Assembly: GCA_020073485.1 (NCBI GenBank) | Contig: JAIQFB010000001.1 | Coordinates: 124,001-188,000, forward strand | Direction of reading: 5' to 3' | Source of the DNA: Terriglobia bacterium | GTDB taxonomy: Bacteria; Acidobacteriota; Terriglobia; Acidiferrales; UBA7541 | Length of the DNA: 64,000 nucleotides | Shown here: positions 8,026 through 16,279 of the stretch, piece by piece | Layout: each line of letters begins with the position of its first letter | Numbering within the stretch: position 1 is the first letter of the stretch | Program-made: the position numbers and the translations under genes | The notes under the pieces: generated by a model | What the model saw: the letters and a program-made list of their open reading frames with translations, nothing else | Databases searched by the model: none | Told to the model about the DNA's origin: nothing

Positions 8026-9213
8026 ATGGCAAACAGTTATTCGAGAATCGGATCTCCGGAAAACCAGCAATCGGCCAAACAGCCGGCTCCGAAGTATTCC
8101 GAACCGCGCGACTTTGGCATACTGCCCGCTCCCGACGAGACCGCAATTACCGAAGGCGTTTTTCATTCCTTGCTCACACATGAGCGCCGGCGCGCGGAAC
8201 GTTCCCGCAAGCCGTTCGTTCTGATGTTGCTCGATGCCAACTTGGAAGACGGCACCCCCGCGGAAATCTTGAAGAATGCCGTCGAGGTGGTTCTAGCCTC
8301 CAAGAGGGAGACCGACCTCGTCGGCTGGTACAAGCAGGAGCTCATCCTGGGTGTCATTTTCACGGAAGTCAGCGTCGAGGGAGACGTCCCCGTCACCGAA
8401 ACCCTGCGGGCTAAAATCGAGACCGCGCTGATTAAACATTTGGGGCGCGAGCCGGCCTCCAAAATCGCCATCTCCCTGCATTTGTTTCCCGAAAATTGGG
8501 ACAAGGATCACACCGGCTGGGTCGCTGATTCCAAGCTTTATCCGGACCTCAAGAGAAAGAGTTCGAGAAAACGGCTGCCTCTGGTGATCAAGCGCGTGAT
8601 GGACATTGCAGGCAGCGGAGCACTGCTCCTTGTATTGTCGCCTCTGCTCGCGGCCATTGCCGCCCTCATCAAGCTCACCTCCAAGGGGCCGGTGATCTAC
8701 GAACAGGAGCGCCTGGGTCAGCTTGGCGCGCGCTTCAAGTGCCTGAAGTTTCGAACGATGTACACCAACAACGACCCCAAGATTCACCAGGAATACGTCC
8801 AGCAATTTATTGCCGGCAAGGATGGGCTGGACAAATCTGAATCCAGCGAGAAGCCGGTATACAAACTCACCAATGACCCGCGCGTCACTTCCATCGGGCG
8901 TCTGCTGAGGAAGGCCAGCTTGGACGAACTTCCGCAATTCTGGAATGTTCTGCGAGGCGAAATGTCGCTGGTGGGCCCGCGTCCCCCGGTTCCCTACGAA
9001 TTCGAAGTCTATGACGTTTGGCACCGCCGCCGGGTTCTGGAAGTGAAGCCCGGAGTGACTGGGTTGTGGCAGGTGAGCGGGCGAAATCGCACGCTCTTCG
9101 ATGAAATGGTCCGCCTGGACCTGCGTTATTGCCGGAGTTGGTCGTTGTGGCTGGACGTCAAGATACTTTTCGCAACGCCCCGCGCGGTTTTCCACGGGGA
9201 TGGGGCTTGCTGA
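8026..9213 (+). CDS. Phosphoglycosyl transferase (bacterial sugar transferase) with N-terminal degenerate GGDEF-like domain
   Basis: 395 residues from the ATG at 8026, chosen because AGGAG ends 5 nt upstream; a frame extension to 7951 lacks such a site. Residues about 185-395 form the bacterial sugar transferase domain: KRVMDIAGSG followed by a hydrophobic segment, LGQLGARFKCLKFRTMY, DELPQFWNVLRGEMSLVGPR and GVTGLWQVSGRN. These enzymes move a sugar phosphate from UDP-sugar to undecaprenyl phosphate, the first step of repeat-unit assembly at the inner membrane. Residues about 35-160 (HERRRAERSRKPFVLMLLD, then RETDLVGWYKQELILGVIF) align by eye with a GGDEF domain whose GGDEF signature is replaced by YKQEL. 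Any regulatory role of that domain is inference. Confidence 0.9.
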   Translation: MANSYSRIGSPENQQSAKQPAPKYSEPRDFGILPAPDETAITEGVFHSLLTHERRRAERSRKPFVLMLLDANLEDGTPAEILKNAVEVVLASKRETDLVGWYKQELILGVIFTEVSVEGDVPVTETLRAKIETALIKHLGREPASKIAISLHLFPENWDKDHTGWVADSKLYPDLKRKSSRKRLPLVIKRVMDIAGSGALLLVLSPLLAAIAALIKLTSKGPVIYEQERLGQLGARFKCLKFRTMYTNNDPKIHQEYVQQFIAGKDGLDKSESSEKPVYKLTNDPRVTSIGRLLRKASLDELPQFWNVLRGEMSLVGPRPPVPYEFEVYDVWHRRRVLEVKPGVTGLWQVSGRNRTLFDEMVRLDLRYCRSWSLWLDVKILFATPRAVFHGDGAC

Positions 9214-9284
9214 CGCCGGAAATGGGTCTCTTCCTGAAGTTCCTGCTTGATTGATCTCGCCGCACGTTGCGCCGATCCGAAAAA

Positions 9285-9896
9285 TCAGCTCTTGGAGTTC
9301 GCCTGCGCCGCCGAATTTGCCTGCGCCGTGGCGATCGCGTGCTCGACCGCGTCGCAGAGCGCGTGCCCGATCAGGATATGGCACTCTTGGATGCGCGGCG
9401 TTTCATCGGACGGCACGGCGATGAGCGCATCGACCAGATTGCTCAGGCGCCCGCCGGAAGAGCCGGTCAGCCCGATTGTGAACAGTCCCAGCCCGCGCGC
9501 GCGCGTTACTCCCTCGACTATATTTTGCGAATTTCCCGAAGTGCTGATGGCCACGGCCACGTCGCCCGGCACGGCGAGCGCCTCGATTTGCCGCGAAAAA
9601 ACATGCGCATATCCGAAATCGTTGGCGATGGCCGTGACTCCCGCGGTATTGTCCGCCAGCGCCACCGCCGGAAGCGGCCGCCGTTCCCGCAGGTAGCGTC
9701 CCAGAAATTCACCGGCCAGATGCTGCGCGTCGGTGGCGCTGCCGCCGTTCCCGAAAAACAGCGCTTTGTGGCCCGAGCGATAGGCCGACACCAGCGCGTT
9801 CGCCGCCGCGGTCATCGCCGGCAAACAATTTTCCAGCAGCCTGGCATGGACCTGCACGCTGCGCTCGATATTAGTGCGAAGAATGTCGCCGGTCAT
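9285..9896 (-). CDS. gmhA: Sedoheptulose-7-phosphate isomerase (SIS domain)
   Basis: 203 residues from the ATG at 9896, preceded by GGAGG with 6-nt spacing; a 26-residue upstream extension is not needed. The SIS fold is marked by FFGNGGSATDAQHLAGEF, the GmhA/DiaA signature, then VAISTSGNSQNI and GLTGSSGG. GmhA converts sedoheptulose 7-phosphate to D-glycero-D-manno-heptose 7-phosphate, the start of nucleotide-heptose synthesis for LPS or S-layer glycans. No other heptose genes (hldE, gmhB, hldD) are in the window, so a related SIS function such as DiaA is an alternative. The C-terminus ends in an Ala/Gln/Asn-rich tail. Confidence 0.85.
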   Translation of the reverse strand: MTGDILRTNIERSVQVHARLLENCLPAMTAAANALVSAYRSGHKALFFGNGGSATDAQHLAGEFLGRYLRERRPLPAVALADNTAGVTAIANDFGYAHVFSRQIEALAVPGDVAVAISTSGNSQNIVEGVTRARGLGLFTIGLTGSSGGRLSNLVDALIAVPSDETPRIQECHILIGHALCDAVEHAIATAQANSAAQANSKS

Positions 9897-10205
9897 GCTT
9901 GCCTCCGTTTCGGAGAAATAATCCCCAATCTCAGGTATCCGCAGGTCGCGATGAATCTGCCCTCGCGCGTTCACTCCGCGCGCCCATCATCTCTCAGGAA
10001 TGGTCTAGGAGCCAATACTACCGGAAATGTACGTCCCATCAAGCGAAGCATTCCACGATGCCTTCGAATCGATGGGTAAATCATCTGTGTTTTGCCGCCT
10101 TTTTGCGGCGAATGGATGGAAACACCCGGTCGCGTCCGCATTGAATCTGATATCTCATTCGGATATTCTTTTTTTCACTCGACGAAATTTGAGGAGGAAG
10201 GTCCG
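9897..10205. other. 309-nt divergent intergenic region between gmhA and the hexapeptide transferase
   Basis: Contains the ribosome-binding sites of both flanking genes (GGAGG for gmhA, GAGGAGGAAG for the transferase). No convincing promoter, repeat or RNA element was seen. In-frame extensions of gmhA (to 9974) and of the transferase (to 10092) run into it but lack homology. Confidence 0.5.
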
Positions 10206-10946
10206 ATGGAAATGGGAAAAATCAGCAAGCTGGCCGTGGTGGAAACCGACCGCATCGGATCCAACGTGACCATCGGCGAATTCAGCGTGGTCCGCAAGGG
10301 CGCCGTGCTGGGCGATGACGTCGTTATCCACCCTCATGTGGTCATCGAATCGGACGTCACCATCGGCAAAGGCACCGAGATTTTTCCCAGCACGTACATC
10401 GGCAAGGAACCCAAGGGCGCGGGCGCCACGGCGCGCAACCTGGATTTCATCCGTGAAGTCGCCATCGGTGAGCATTGCTGCGTCGGCCCCAATGCCGTGA
10501 TTTATTGCGACGTCCAAATCGGCGATTCCACGCTGGTCGGCGACGCCGCCTCGATCCGTGAAAAAAGCCGCGTCGGATCGAAATCCATCATCGGCCGTCA
10601 CGTCACGCTCAGCTACGTCTCCATCATCGGTTCCTACACCAAGATTCTCGACCACTGCACCATGGGCGGAAACGTCACCGTGGGGGATCACGTCTTCATC
10701 GGCACCGATACGCACACGGCCAACGACAATTCGTTCGGCGCCGAAGGCTGGAATGACGATATGATCGGCCCGACCATCAAGGATGGCGCCAACATCGGCG
10801 TGGGAGCTCTCCTTCTCCCCGGAGTCGTCATCGAAAAAGGAGTGCTGATCGGTGCAGGGTCGGTTGTTTACCGCAGCGTAAAAGAGGGTTTCGTGACCAT
10901 GGCCGCCGCGGCCCGCGAAATGCCGCGCCCCCCGAAAAAAGAGTAA
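10206..10946 (+). CDS. Left-handed beta-helix (hexapeptide repeat) acyltransferase, LpxA/LpxD-like
   Basis: 246 residues from the ATG at 10206, placed by a strong GAGGAGGAAG site; an upstream extension to 10092 is unlikely. From about residue 15 to 230 the protein is a run of [IV]GxxxxI hexads (SNVTIGEFSVV, AVLGDDVVIHPHVVIESDVT, and others), the left-handed beta-helix of acyl- and acetyltransferases. A loop with GTDTHTANDNS may carry the catalytic His. LpxA/LpxD relatives use acyl-ACP as donor. That is suggestive because an ACP gene lies 245 nt downstream on the same strand, followed by reductase and ligase genes. The sugar acceptor and acyl chain are unknown. Confidence 0.85.
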   Translation: MEMGKISKLAVVETDRIGSNVTIGEFSVVRKGAVLGDDVVIHPHVVIESDVTIGKGTEIFPSTYIGKEPKGAGATARNLDFIREVAIGEHCCVGPNAVIYCDVQIGDSTLVGDAASIREKSRVGSKSIIGRHVTLSYVSIIGSYTKILDHCTMGGNVTVGDHVFIGTDTHTANDNSFGAEGWNDDMIGPTIKDGANIGVGALLLPGVVIEKGVLIGAGSVVYRSVKEGFVTMAAAAREMPRPPKKE

Positions 10947-11191
10947 AAACAAGCCCTGGCCCCGGCCGTAAATCGCTTCGTCTGGAAATATCTAACCTCA
11001 TTGTATTGTTGTGCTTATCGACCATTACGAAGCAGGATTCCTTTTGATAACATGGCCCGATGAATACCTCGCCGCCCATGGCTCCTTCGCAGTTTACTAA
11101 TTCGAACCGGAGAATTTTGCCGCTCATCCCGCGATCCGTGCGGCGTGCTAGCATAAACAGGTAGCTCCAGCGAAACTTTAACTCAGGAGAA

Positions 11192-11458
11192 ATGTCCTTG
11201 CCGGCGAACACCATGAGCAACTTGGACACCTTGAAAAGCACGTTTGTGGATGTCATCGGCATCGACCCGGCAACGGATTTCAACAGCCTGGTGTACGGCA
11301 GCACGCCGGGCTGGGATAGCGTCGCGCACATGGCGCTGGTTGCGGCGATCGAAGGCGCATTCGACATCATGCTGCCCACCGACGACGTCATTGATATGAG
11401 CAGCTTCGCGAAAGCAAAGGAAATCGTCGCCAAGCACGGTGTCGCCCTTGATGCTTGA
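11192..11458 (+). CDS. Acyl carrier protein
   Basis: 88 residues. The phosphopantetheine attachment serine is Ser43 in GWDSVAHM, with the following helix ALVAAIEGAFDIMLPTDDV typical of carrier proteins. AGGAG lies only 2 nt before this ATG, so the start may instead be the ATG at 11213 (MSNLDTL), which gives a more usual 81 residues. The gene overlaps the reductase start by 8 nt, so the two are translationally coupled. The wording GWDSV rather than DSLD sets it apart from housekeeping AcpP and points to a dedicated carrier. It would hold acyl intermediates for the neighbouring reductase, ligase and hexapeptide transferase (inference). Confidence 0.88.
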   Translation: MSLPANTMSNLDTLKSTFVDVIGIDPATDFNSLVYGSTPGWDSVAHMALVAAIEGAFDIMLPTDDVIDMSSFAKAKEIVAKHGVALDA

Positions 11459-12194
11459 TGGCAAGGTGGCGTTTGTAACCGGATCGACCCGCGGGATCGG
11501 CTGGGCGACGGCGCGCACCTTCGCCTCGCAGGGCGCGGCGGTGATCGTCAACGGAGTCACTTCCCAGGAGCGCGTGGATAAGCGAGTCGAGGAAATCTGC
11601 ACGGAGTTCGGCGTCCCGTGCATTGGGTTTCTTTGCGACGTCTCGAATCCCGCCTGCGTCCGGTCCTGCTACGCGGAGATCTTCAAGAAATTCAAGCGGC
11701 TGGATGTGCTGGTGAATAACGCCGGCATCGTGCAGGACGCGCTGCTGGGCATGATTTCCGAGGCGTCCATCCGCCGGCAGATCGAGGTCAATACCATGGG
11801 CGCGATTTTTCACTTGCAGGAGGCCGCGCGCCTCATGCTGCGCAATCGCTCCGGCTCGATCATCAACGTCAGTTCGATCGTGGGACGCAATGGCAACGCG
11901 GGAGAGATTGTATACAGCGCATCCAAGGCCGCGCTGATCGGCCTCACCTACTCCGCGGCCAAGGAACTGGCGCCGAAAAATATTCGCGTGAATGCCGTGG
12001 CCCCGGGATTTATCGACACCGACCTGACCAAGGTTTTGCCCAAGGATGCGCACGCCGAATGGAGCAAGCGCGTCGGCCTGGGACGCATGGGCACCGCGCA
12101 AGAAGTGGCCAACACGATTTTGTTTCTAGCCTCGGACCAATCCAGCCACATTTCCGGACAAGTCGTGGGAGTAGACGGCTGCCTGGTTATCTGA
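11451..12194 (+). CDS. Short-chain dehydrogenase, 3-oxoacyl-ACP reductase (FabG) type
   Basis: 247 residues from the ATG at 11451, which overlaps the end of the ACP gene; a GTG at 11439 is an alternative. Motifs: TGSTRGIG (cofactor binding, residues 10-17), NNAG (89-92), Ser in INVSSIVG (141-142), Tyr155 and Lys159 in YSASK, and NAVAPGFIDTDLT. Length and motifs match FabG, which reduces 3-oxoacyl-ACP to 3-hydroxyacyl-ACP with NADPH. Its place directly after a dedicated ACP suggests it makes a 3-hydroxyacyl chain on that carrier. The ligase gene follows 9 nt downstream. Confidence 0.9.
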   Translation: MLDGKVAFVTGSTRGIGWATARTFASQGAAVIVNGVTSQERVDKRVEEICTEFGVPCIGFLCDVSNPACVRSCYAEIFKKFKRLDVLVNNAGIVQDALLGMISEASIRRQIEVNTMGAIFHLQEAARLMLRNRSGSIINVSSIVGRNGNAGEIVYSASKAALIGLTYSAAKELAPKNIRVNAVAPGFIDTDLTKVLPKDAHAEWSKRVGLGRMGTAQEVANTILFLASDQSSHISGQVVGVDGCLVI

Positions 12195-12203
12195 GCCGAT
12201 TCC

Positions 12204-13640
12204 ATGCTATTCGACACCGAACGCCAGCCCGCCCGCAGTCCCGCCATCTATGATGCCGCCCTGGGAAAATGGTGCACGTACGGGGAACTTCGCGAGTTGG
12301 TCGACCGCTTGGCCCATTCTCTTGATTATCCCCAAAAGGCGCTGACGTTTTGTTTCACCAGGAACGATCTCGCTTCCGTGGCCTGGTATCTGGCGGCAGT
12401 AGAGGCCGGGCATGCCGTCGCGCTGCTGGATGAAGGCCTCACCCGGGAATTCAAGGCCGCTCTGATTTCGTCCTACGCACCCGATTTTATCCTGACTTCA
12501 GTTGATACCACGGACTACGCAAGCGCCATCGAAGAACAGCCTGGCTACGACACTGCATCCACACCCGAGCCTCGGAATTATTTCTGGCGCCGCAAAGCCG
12601 TGCCGGAACAGACCGTGCATGCGGATTTGTCCGTGTTGCTTTCTACTTCCGGAAGCACGGGCAGCCCGAAATTCGTGCGCCTCTCCGGAAAAAATGTATT
12701 GAGCAACGCGCTGTCGATCAGCCAGGTGTTGGAAATCGGCGCGAACGACCGCGCCATCAGCAGCCTTCCATTTCACTACTCGTACGGCCTTTCGGTTCTG
12801 AATACCCACCTGCTGACGGGCGCAAGCGAAGTGATGACCAACGAAGGCCTGACCTCGCCCGCGTTCTGGAACGCGTTTCGCGAGGTGGAATGCACTTCCT
12901 TTGCTGGCGTCCCGTATTCGTATCAGATTATGAAACGCCTTGACGTCGACAAATTGAATCTTCCCAGCCTGCGCGTGATGACGCAGGCCGGAGGAAGGCT
13001 GCACAAGGATCTGGTGGCGCACTTTCATCAGGTGATGACCGCGCGCAACGGACGTTTCTACGTGATGTACGGACAGACGGAGGCCACCGCGCGCATCGCG
13101 ATTCTGCCTTCGCAATCTCTTCGCGAAAAACTTGGTTCGGCAGGACTGGCGATTCCGGGCGGATCGCTGGCCGTGCGGGTCGAAGGCCGCCTGACCACCG
13201 AGCCCAACCAGGCGGGCGAGCTGGTGTACACGGGACCGAACGTGATGATGGGATACGCGAACAGCCGGGAGGATCTGAGCCTGGGCGACGTCCTGGGCGG
13301 GACGCTCGAAACCGGCGACTCGGCGCACTTCGACGAGGAAGGTTTTATTTTCTTCGAGGGACGAATGAAGCGCGACGCCAAGGTGTTCGGTTTGCGCGTA
13401 AACCTGGACGAAGTCGAGAATCTGCTGCGCGTGCACGGCCCCACGGCTGTCGTCGCGGGCGGCGAAAATCTGCAGATTTATTGCGAGTATGGAGACCCCG
13501 AGGATTTCGCGCGCTACCGCCAGGACCTGGCGGCCAAGCTGCGCGTGCATCACAGCGCGTTCAAATTTCACCGCATCGAGCAGCTTCCGACCACGCCCAG
13601 CGGTAAAATCAACTATCCGGCGCTCACCGCCAAGACTTAA
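12204..13640 (+). CDS. AMP-dependent acyl-CoA/acyl-ACP synthetase (ANL superfamily)
   Basis: 478 residues. Adenylation motifs are intact: LLSTSGSTGSPKF (about 144-156), YGQTEATARI, the hinge-region FFEGRMKRDAKVFGLRV, and the C-terminal catalytic lysine in TPSGKINYP. It would activate a carboxylic acid with ATP to the acyl-AMP and pass it to a thiol, either CoA or the neighbouring ACP. It is somewhat shorter than a standard fatty acyl-CoA synthetase. The spacing (9 nt after the reductase, 7 nt before the LuxE-like gene) places it inside one operon. Substrate chain length cannot be read from the sequence. Confidence 0.88.
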   Translation: MLFDTERQPARSPAIYDAALGKWCTYGELRELVDRLAHSLDYPQKALTFCFTRNDLASVAWYLAAVEAGHAVALLDEGLTREFKAALISSYAPDFILTSVDTTDYASAIEEQPGYDTASTPEPRNYFWRRKAVPEQTVHADLSVLLSTSGSTGSPKFVRLSGKNVLSNALSISQVLEIGANDRAISSLPFHYSYGLSVLNTHLLTGASEVMTNEGLTSPAFWNAFREVECTSFAGVPYSYQIMKRLDVDKLNLPSLRVMTQAGGRLHKDLVAHFHQVMTARNGRFYVMYGQTEATARIAILPSQSLREKLGSAGLAIPGGSLAVRVEGRLTTEPNQAGELVYTGPNVMMGYANSREDLSLGDVLGGTLETGDSAHFDEEGFIFFEGRMKRDAKVFGLRVNLDEVENLLRVHGPTAVVAGGENLQIYCEYGDPEDFARYRQDLAAKLRVHHSAFKFHRIEQLPTTPSGKINYPALTAKT

Positions 13641-13647
13641 AAAAGTT

Positions 13648-14727
13648 ATGAAATTCGACGACCTGCTCAAACTGCCCCAATATTCTCTGCCTTACGCGGA
13701 GAAGGAACAGATTCTGCTCGACGGGCTGAACGAACTGGACGAGCACCACCGGCGCAATTGCCCCGAATACAACCGCCTGGTGTCCGTCCTCTGGCCGGAC
13801 TACCGCAAAGCGCGAACGCTTGCCGAGCTACCGTATCTGGCCGTGGGGCTTTTCAAGAGCCACCGCCTGTGCAGCATCCCGAAGGAAAAAATTTTCAAGA
13901 CCCTCACCTCCAGCGGAACCACCGGGCAGGCCGTCAGCCAGATTTTTCTGGATGTGGAAACCGCGCAGCGGCAGAGCGCCTCGCTCAGCCGCATCATGAC
14001 GCACGTCCTGGGGCCGAACCGGCTTCCCATGATCCTGGTCGAAAGCAGCGCTCTGCTGAAAGACCGCACGCGCTTCAGCGCGCGCGCCGCGGGTGTGCTC
14101 GGCATGATGACCTTCGGCCGCGACCATTTCTACGCGCTCGATGAGAAAATGGATCTGGACGAAAAGGGCCTGCACGCCTTCCTGGAAAAAGTAAACGGCA
14201 AACCCTTCTTCATGTTCGGCTTCACCTTCATGATCTGGCAATACCTGTACCAGCGCATCGCCGACCGCAGCGTGGACCTCTCGCAGGGAATTCTGGTGCA
14301 CGGCGGGGGTTGGAAAAAGCTGCAGGAATTGGCCGTCAGCAACGACGAATTCAAACGGCGGCTGCGCGAGAAAACGGGGCTCTCGCGAATTTACAATTTT
14401 TACGGCCTGGTCGAGCAGGTGGGAAGCATCTATGTGGAAGGGGACAACGGCTATCTGTTCGCGCCGAATTACGCGGACGTGATCGTGCGCGATCCCCTTA
14501 CCTGGGAGCCCGCGCCGATGGGCACACCCGGAGTCCTGCAAGTGCTCAGTCTGCTGCCGCTCAGCTATCCCGGACATTCGGTCCTGACTGAGGACCTGGG
14601 AATTATTCACGGTATCGACGATTCCGCGGGCGGGCGCTACGGCAAATATTTTTCCGTGCTGGGAAGGATTCCGAAGGCGGAATTGCGGGGCTGCAGCGAC
14701 GTGCATGCCAGCCAGGTGAGCGGATGA
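13648..14727 (+). CDS. LuxE-family acyl-protein synthetase
   Basis: 359 residues from the ATG at 13648; an in-frame extension into the ligase gene was rejected. It starts MKFDDLLKLPQYSLPYAEKE and has the ATP-binding TLTSSGTTGQAVSQ motif at about residues 86-99. FGFTFMIWQYLYQ and YNFYGLVEQVGSIY follow. This is the LuxE/acyl-protein synthetase family, which adenylates a fatty acid and hands the acyl group to LuxC. No luciferase or LuxD gene is nearby, so bioluminescence is not implied. The stop codon overlaps the LuxC-like start by 4 nt (ATGA), which suggests strict co-production. Confidence 0.87.
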   Translation: MKFDDLLKLPQYSLPYAEKEQILLDGLNELDEHHRRNCPEYNRLVSVLWPDYRKARTLAELPYLAVGLFKSHRLCSIPKEKIFKTLTSSGTTGQAVSQIFLDVETAQRQSASLSRIMTHVLGPNRLPMILVESSALLKDRTRFSARAAGVLGMMTFGRDHFYALDEKMDLDEKGLHAFLEKVNGKPFFMFGFTFMIWQYLYQRIADRSVDLSQGILVHGGGWKKLQELAVSNDEFKRRLREKTGLSRIYNFYGLVEQVGSIYVEGDNGYLFAPNYADVIVRDPLTWEPAPMGTPGVLQVLSLLPLSYPGHSVLTEDLGIIHGIDDSAGGRYGKYFSVLGRIPKAELRGCSDVHASQVSG

Positions 14728-15953
14728 AAGTCCAGCAGCTGGTGCCGCGCGCCGAGGAAGTGGTGCTCGAGGAGATCCTCGCCGGGCTGCGGGACATCTC
14801 CGGCGGCACGCTCTCTCCGCTGGCGCCGGAAATTCTGGAATTTTGCGCGAATTTTTCGCGCGCGCTGTTCAAGGACGCCGAGGCCAAGCGCTTCCCCGAG
14901 TTGCAGGCGCTGGCATTCTGGATGCGCAAGTCGGAACTTGAGCGTCTGCGCCAGGAATTCGACCGCCTGAATACCAAAAGTACTCTGCCGGTGCCGCGCG
15001 GCCTGGTGTTTCACGTTCCTCCCGCCAACGTGGATACGATTTTCATGTATTCCTGGATCATGTCCGTCCTGGTCGGCAACCGCAACATCCTGCGCATTTC
15101 GCCGCGGGCCGCGCAGCAGACCACGATCATTTGCCGGGTATTTAACGACTGCCTGGAGGCGGCCGGGGAGATCATGCGCCGCAATACGGTGATGATCCGT
15201 TACGGCCATGAGCAGGAAATTACCGCCGCGATTTCCGCCGTCGCCGATGTGCGAGTGATCTGGGGCGGAGACGCTTCCGTGAACAATATCCGGGCCGTGC
15301 GCATCCCTCCGCATTGCAAGGAGCTTGCGTTTCCGGACCGCTACTCGCTGTCGGTGGTGCGCACGTCGAATTATCTGGCGCTCGACGAAACCAAACGCAA
15401 GGACGTGGCCGCGCAATTTTATAATGACACCTACTGGTTCGACCAAATGGCGTGTTCCTCCCCCCGGCTGCTGGTCTGGTGCGGCAGCAAGGAGGAGAGT
15501 TCCAAGGCCAGCGCGATTTTCCTGCGCGACTTGCATGAGGAAGTGCAGCGCAGAGGCTACGCGCTGGACGCTTCCGGCAGCATGAACAAGTTCACATTCT
15601 TGTCGCGGGCGATTCTGGACCAGCCGGTGGTCTCGGCGCAGCAAGTGGACAATCAATTGACGGTCGCGCAGCTGGAGAACATCCGCCATCTGGACCGCGA
15701 TCATTGCGGCGGAGGATTCCTGTTCCAGTACTATGCCGAGGGGATCGAGGTTCTGGCCCAATGCGTCGCCCGCAAGGACCAGACGCTCACCTATTTCGGA
15801 TTTGAGCCTTCGGAAATGGCCGCCCTCGCACAATTGCTCAACGGCCGCGGGATCGACCGAATCGTGCCCATGGGCAAGGCCCTGACATTCAATCGCTACT
15901 GGGACGGGTACGATCTGTTGGCGGAGATGATTCGCCACGTGTACGTGGAGTAG
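14724..15953 (+). CDS. LuxC-family acyl-CoA/acyl-protein reductase
   Basis: 409 residues. The family cysteine that carries the acyl group is Cys244 in DQMACSSPR. Upstream are RGLVFHVPPANVDTIFMYSW and GNRNILRISPRAA, matching the NADPH-binding half of LuxC. LuxC reduces an acyl thioester to the aldehyde. Together with the LuxE-like protein it would form a fatty-acid reductase, here tied to a carrier protein, ketoreductase and ligase rather than luciferase. It is the last gene of the (+) cassette and is followed by two hairpins at 16098-16142. Confidence 0.88.
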   Translation: MKVQQLVPRAEEVVLEEILAGLRDISGGTLSPLAPEILEFCANFSRALFKDAEAKRFPELQALAFWMRKSELERLRQEFDRLNTKSTLPVPRGLVFHVPPANVDTIFMYSWIMSVLVGNRNILRISPRAAQQTTIICRVFNDCLEAAGEIMRRNTVMIRYGHEQEITAAISAVADVRVIWGGDASVNNIRAVRIPPHCKELAFPDRYSLSVVRTSNYLALDETKRKDVAAQFYNDTYWFDQMACSSPRLLVWCGSKEESSKASAIFLRDLHEEVQRRGYALDASGSMNKFTFLSRAILDQPVVSAQQVDNQLTVAQLENIRHLDRDHCGGGFLFQYYAEGIEVLAQCVARKDQTLTYFGFEPSEMAALAQLLNGRGIDRIVPMGKALTFNRYWDGYDLLAEMIRHVYVE

Positions 15954-16097
15954 CGGCAGTCAGAATTCTTCCCGCTAATAACCTCGTTTCGTCTTTTTTC
16001 ACTACTTTCACCTTCTGGTGAAGGCAATCCCTGCGGCGCCGGTTTAGGCCTGCTTTTCGCTCAATTTCCAGTCACGAAATTTGCATGGGGTAGTTGT

Positions 16098-16142
16098 AGC
16101 GTAGGCTGAAGCCTACGCTGCTAAAACACGCGTCCGCGTGTT
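16098..16142. terminator. Tandem hairpins between convergent operons (REP-like, probable bidirectional terminator)
   Basis: The 326-nt gap 15954-16279 separates the LuxC-like gene (+) from the BY-kinase gene (-), which converge. It holds a stem-loop at 16098-16119 (AGCGTAGGC / GCCTACGCT, 4-nt loop). A second follows at 16125-16142 (AACACGCG / CGCGTGTT, 2-nt loop). Neither has a classical T-run, so termination is inferred from position. The first hairpin shares the 'GGCTGAAGCC' core (the complement of GGCTTCAGCC) with the one at 4972. Confidence 0.65.
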
Positions 16143-16279
16143 CGTCGAGCAGAGATGCAGGGTAAGGAAATCCAACGGGACGGGAAATTCGCGCGGAAAT
16201 TCCAAGGAGGGAATTCAATACTCGGAACGTGCAGGAAAGACTTGGCTCTCCCGTGATGCTGTGCGAAGAATTTTTTGTC

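Noticed and set aside
10206-15953. A bioluminescence (lux) operon
   Set aside because: LuxC- and LuxE-like proteins are present, but no luciferase (LuxA/LuxB), LuxD or LuxG is nearby, and the context is glycan synthesis.
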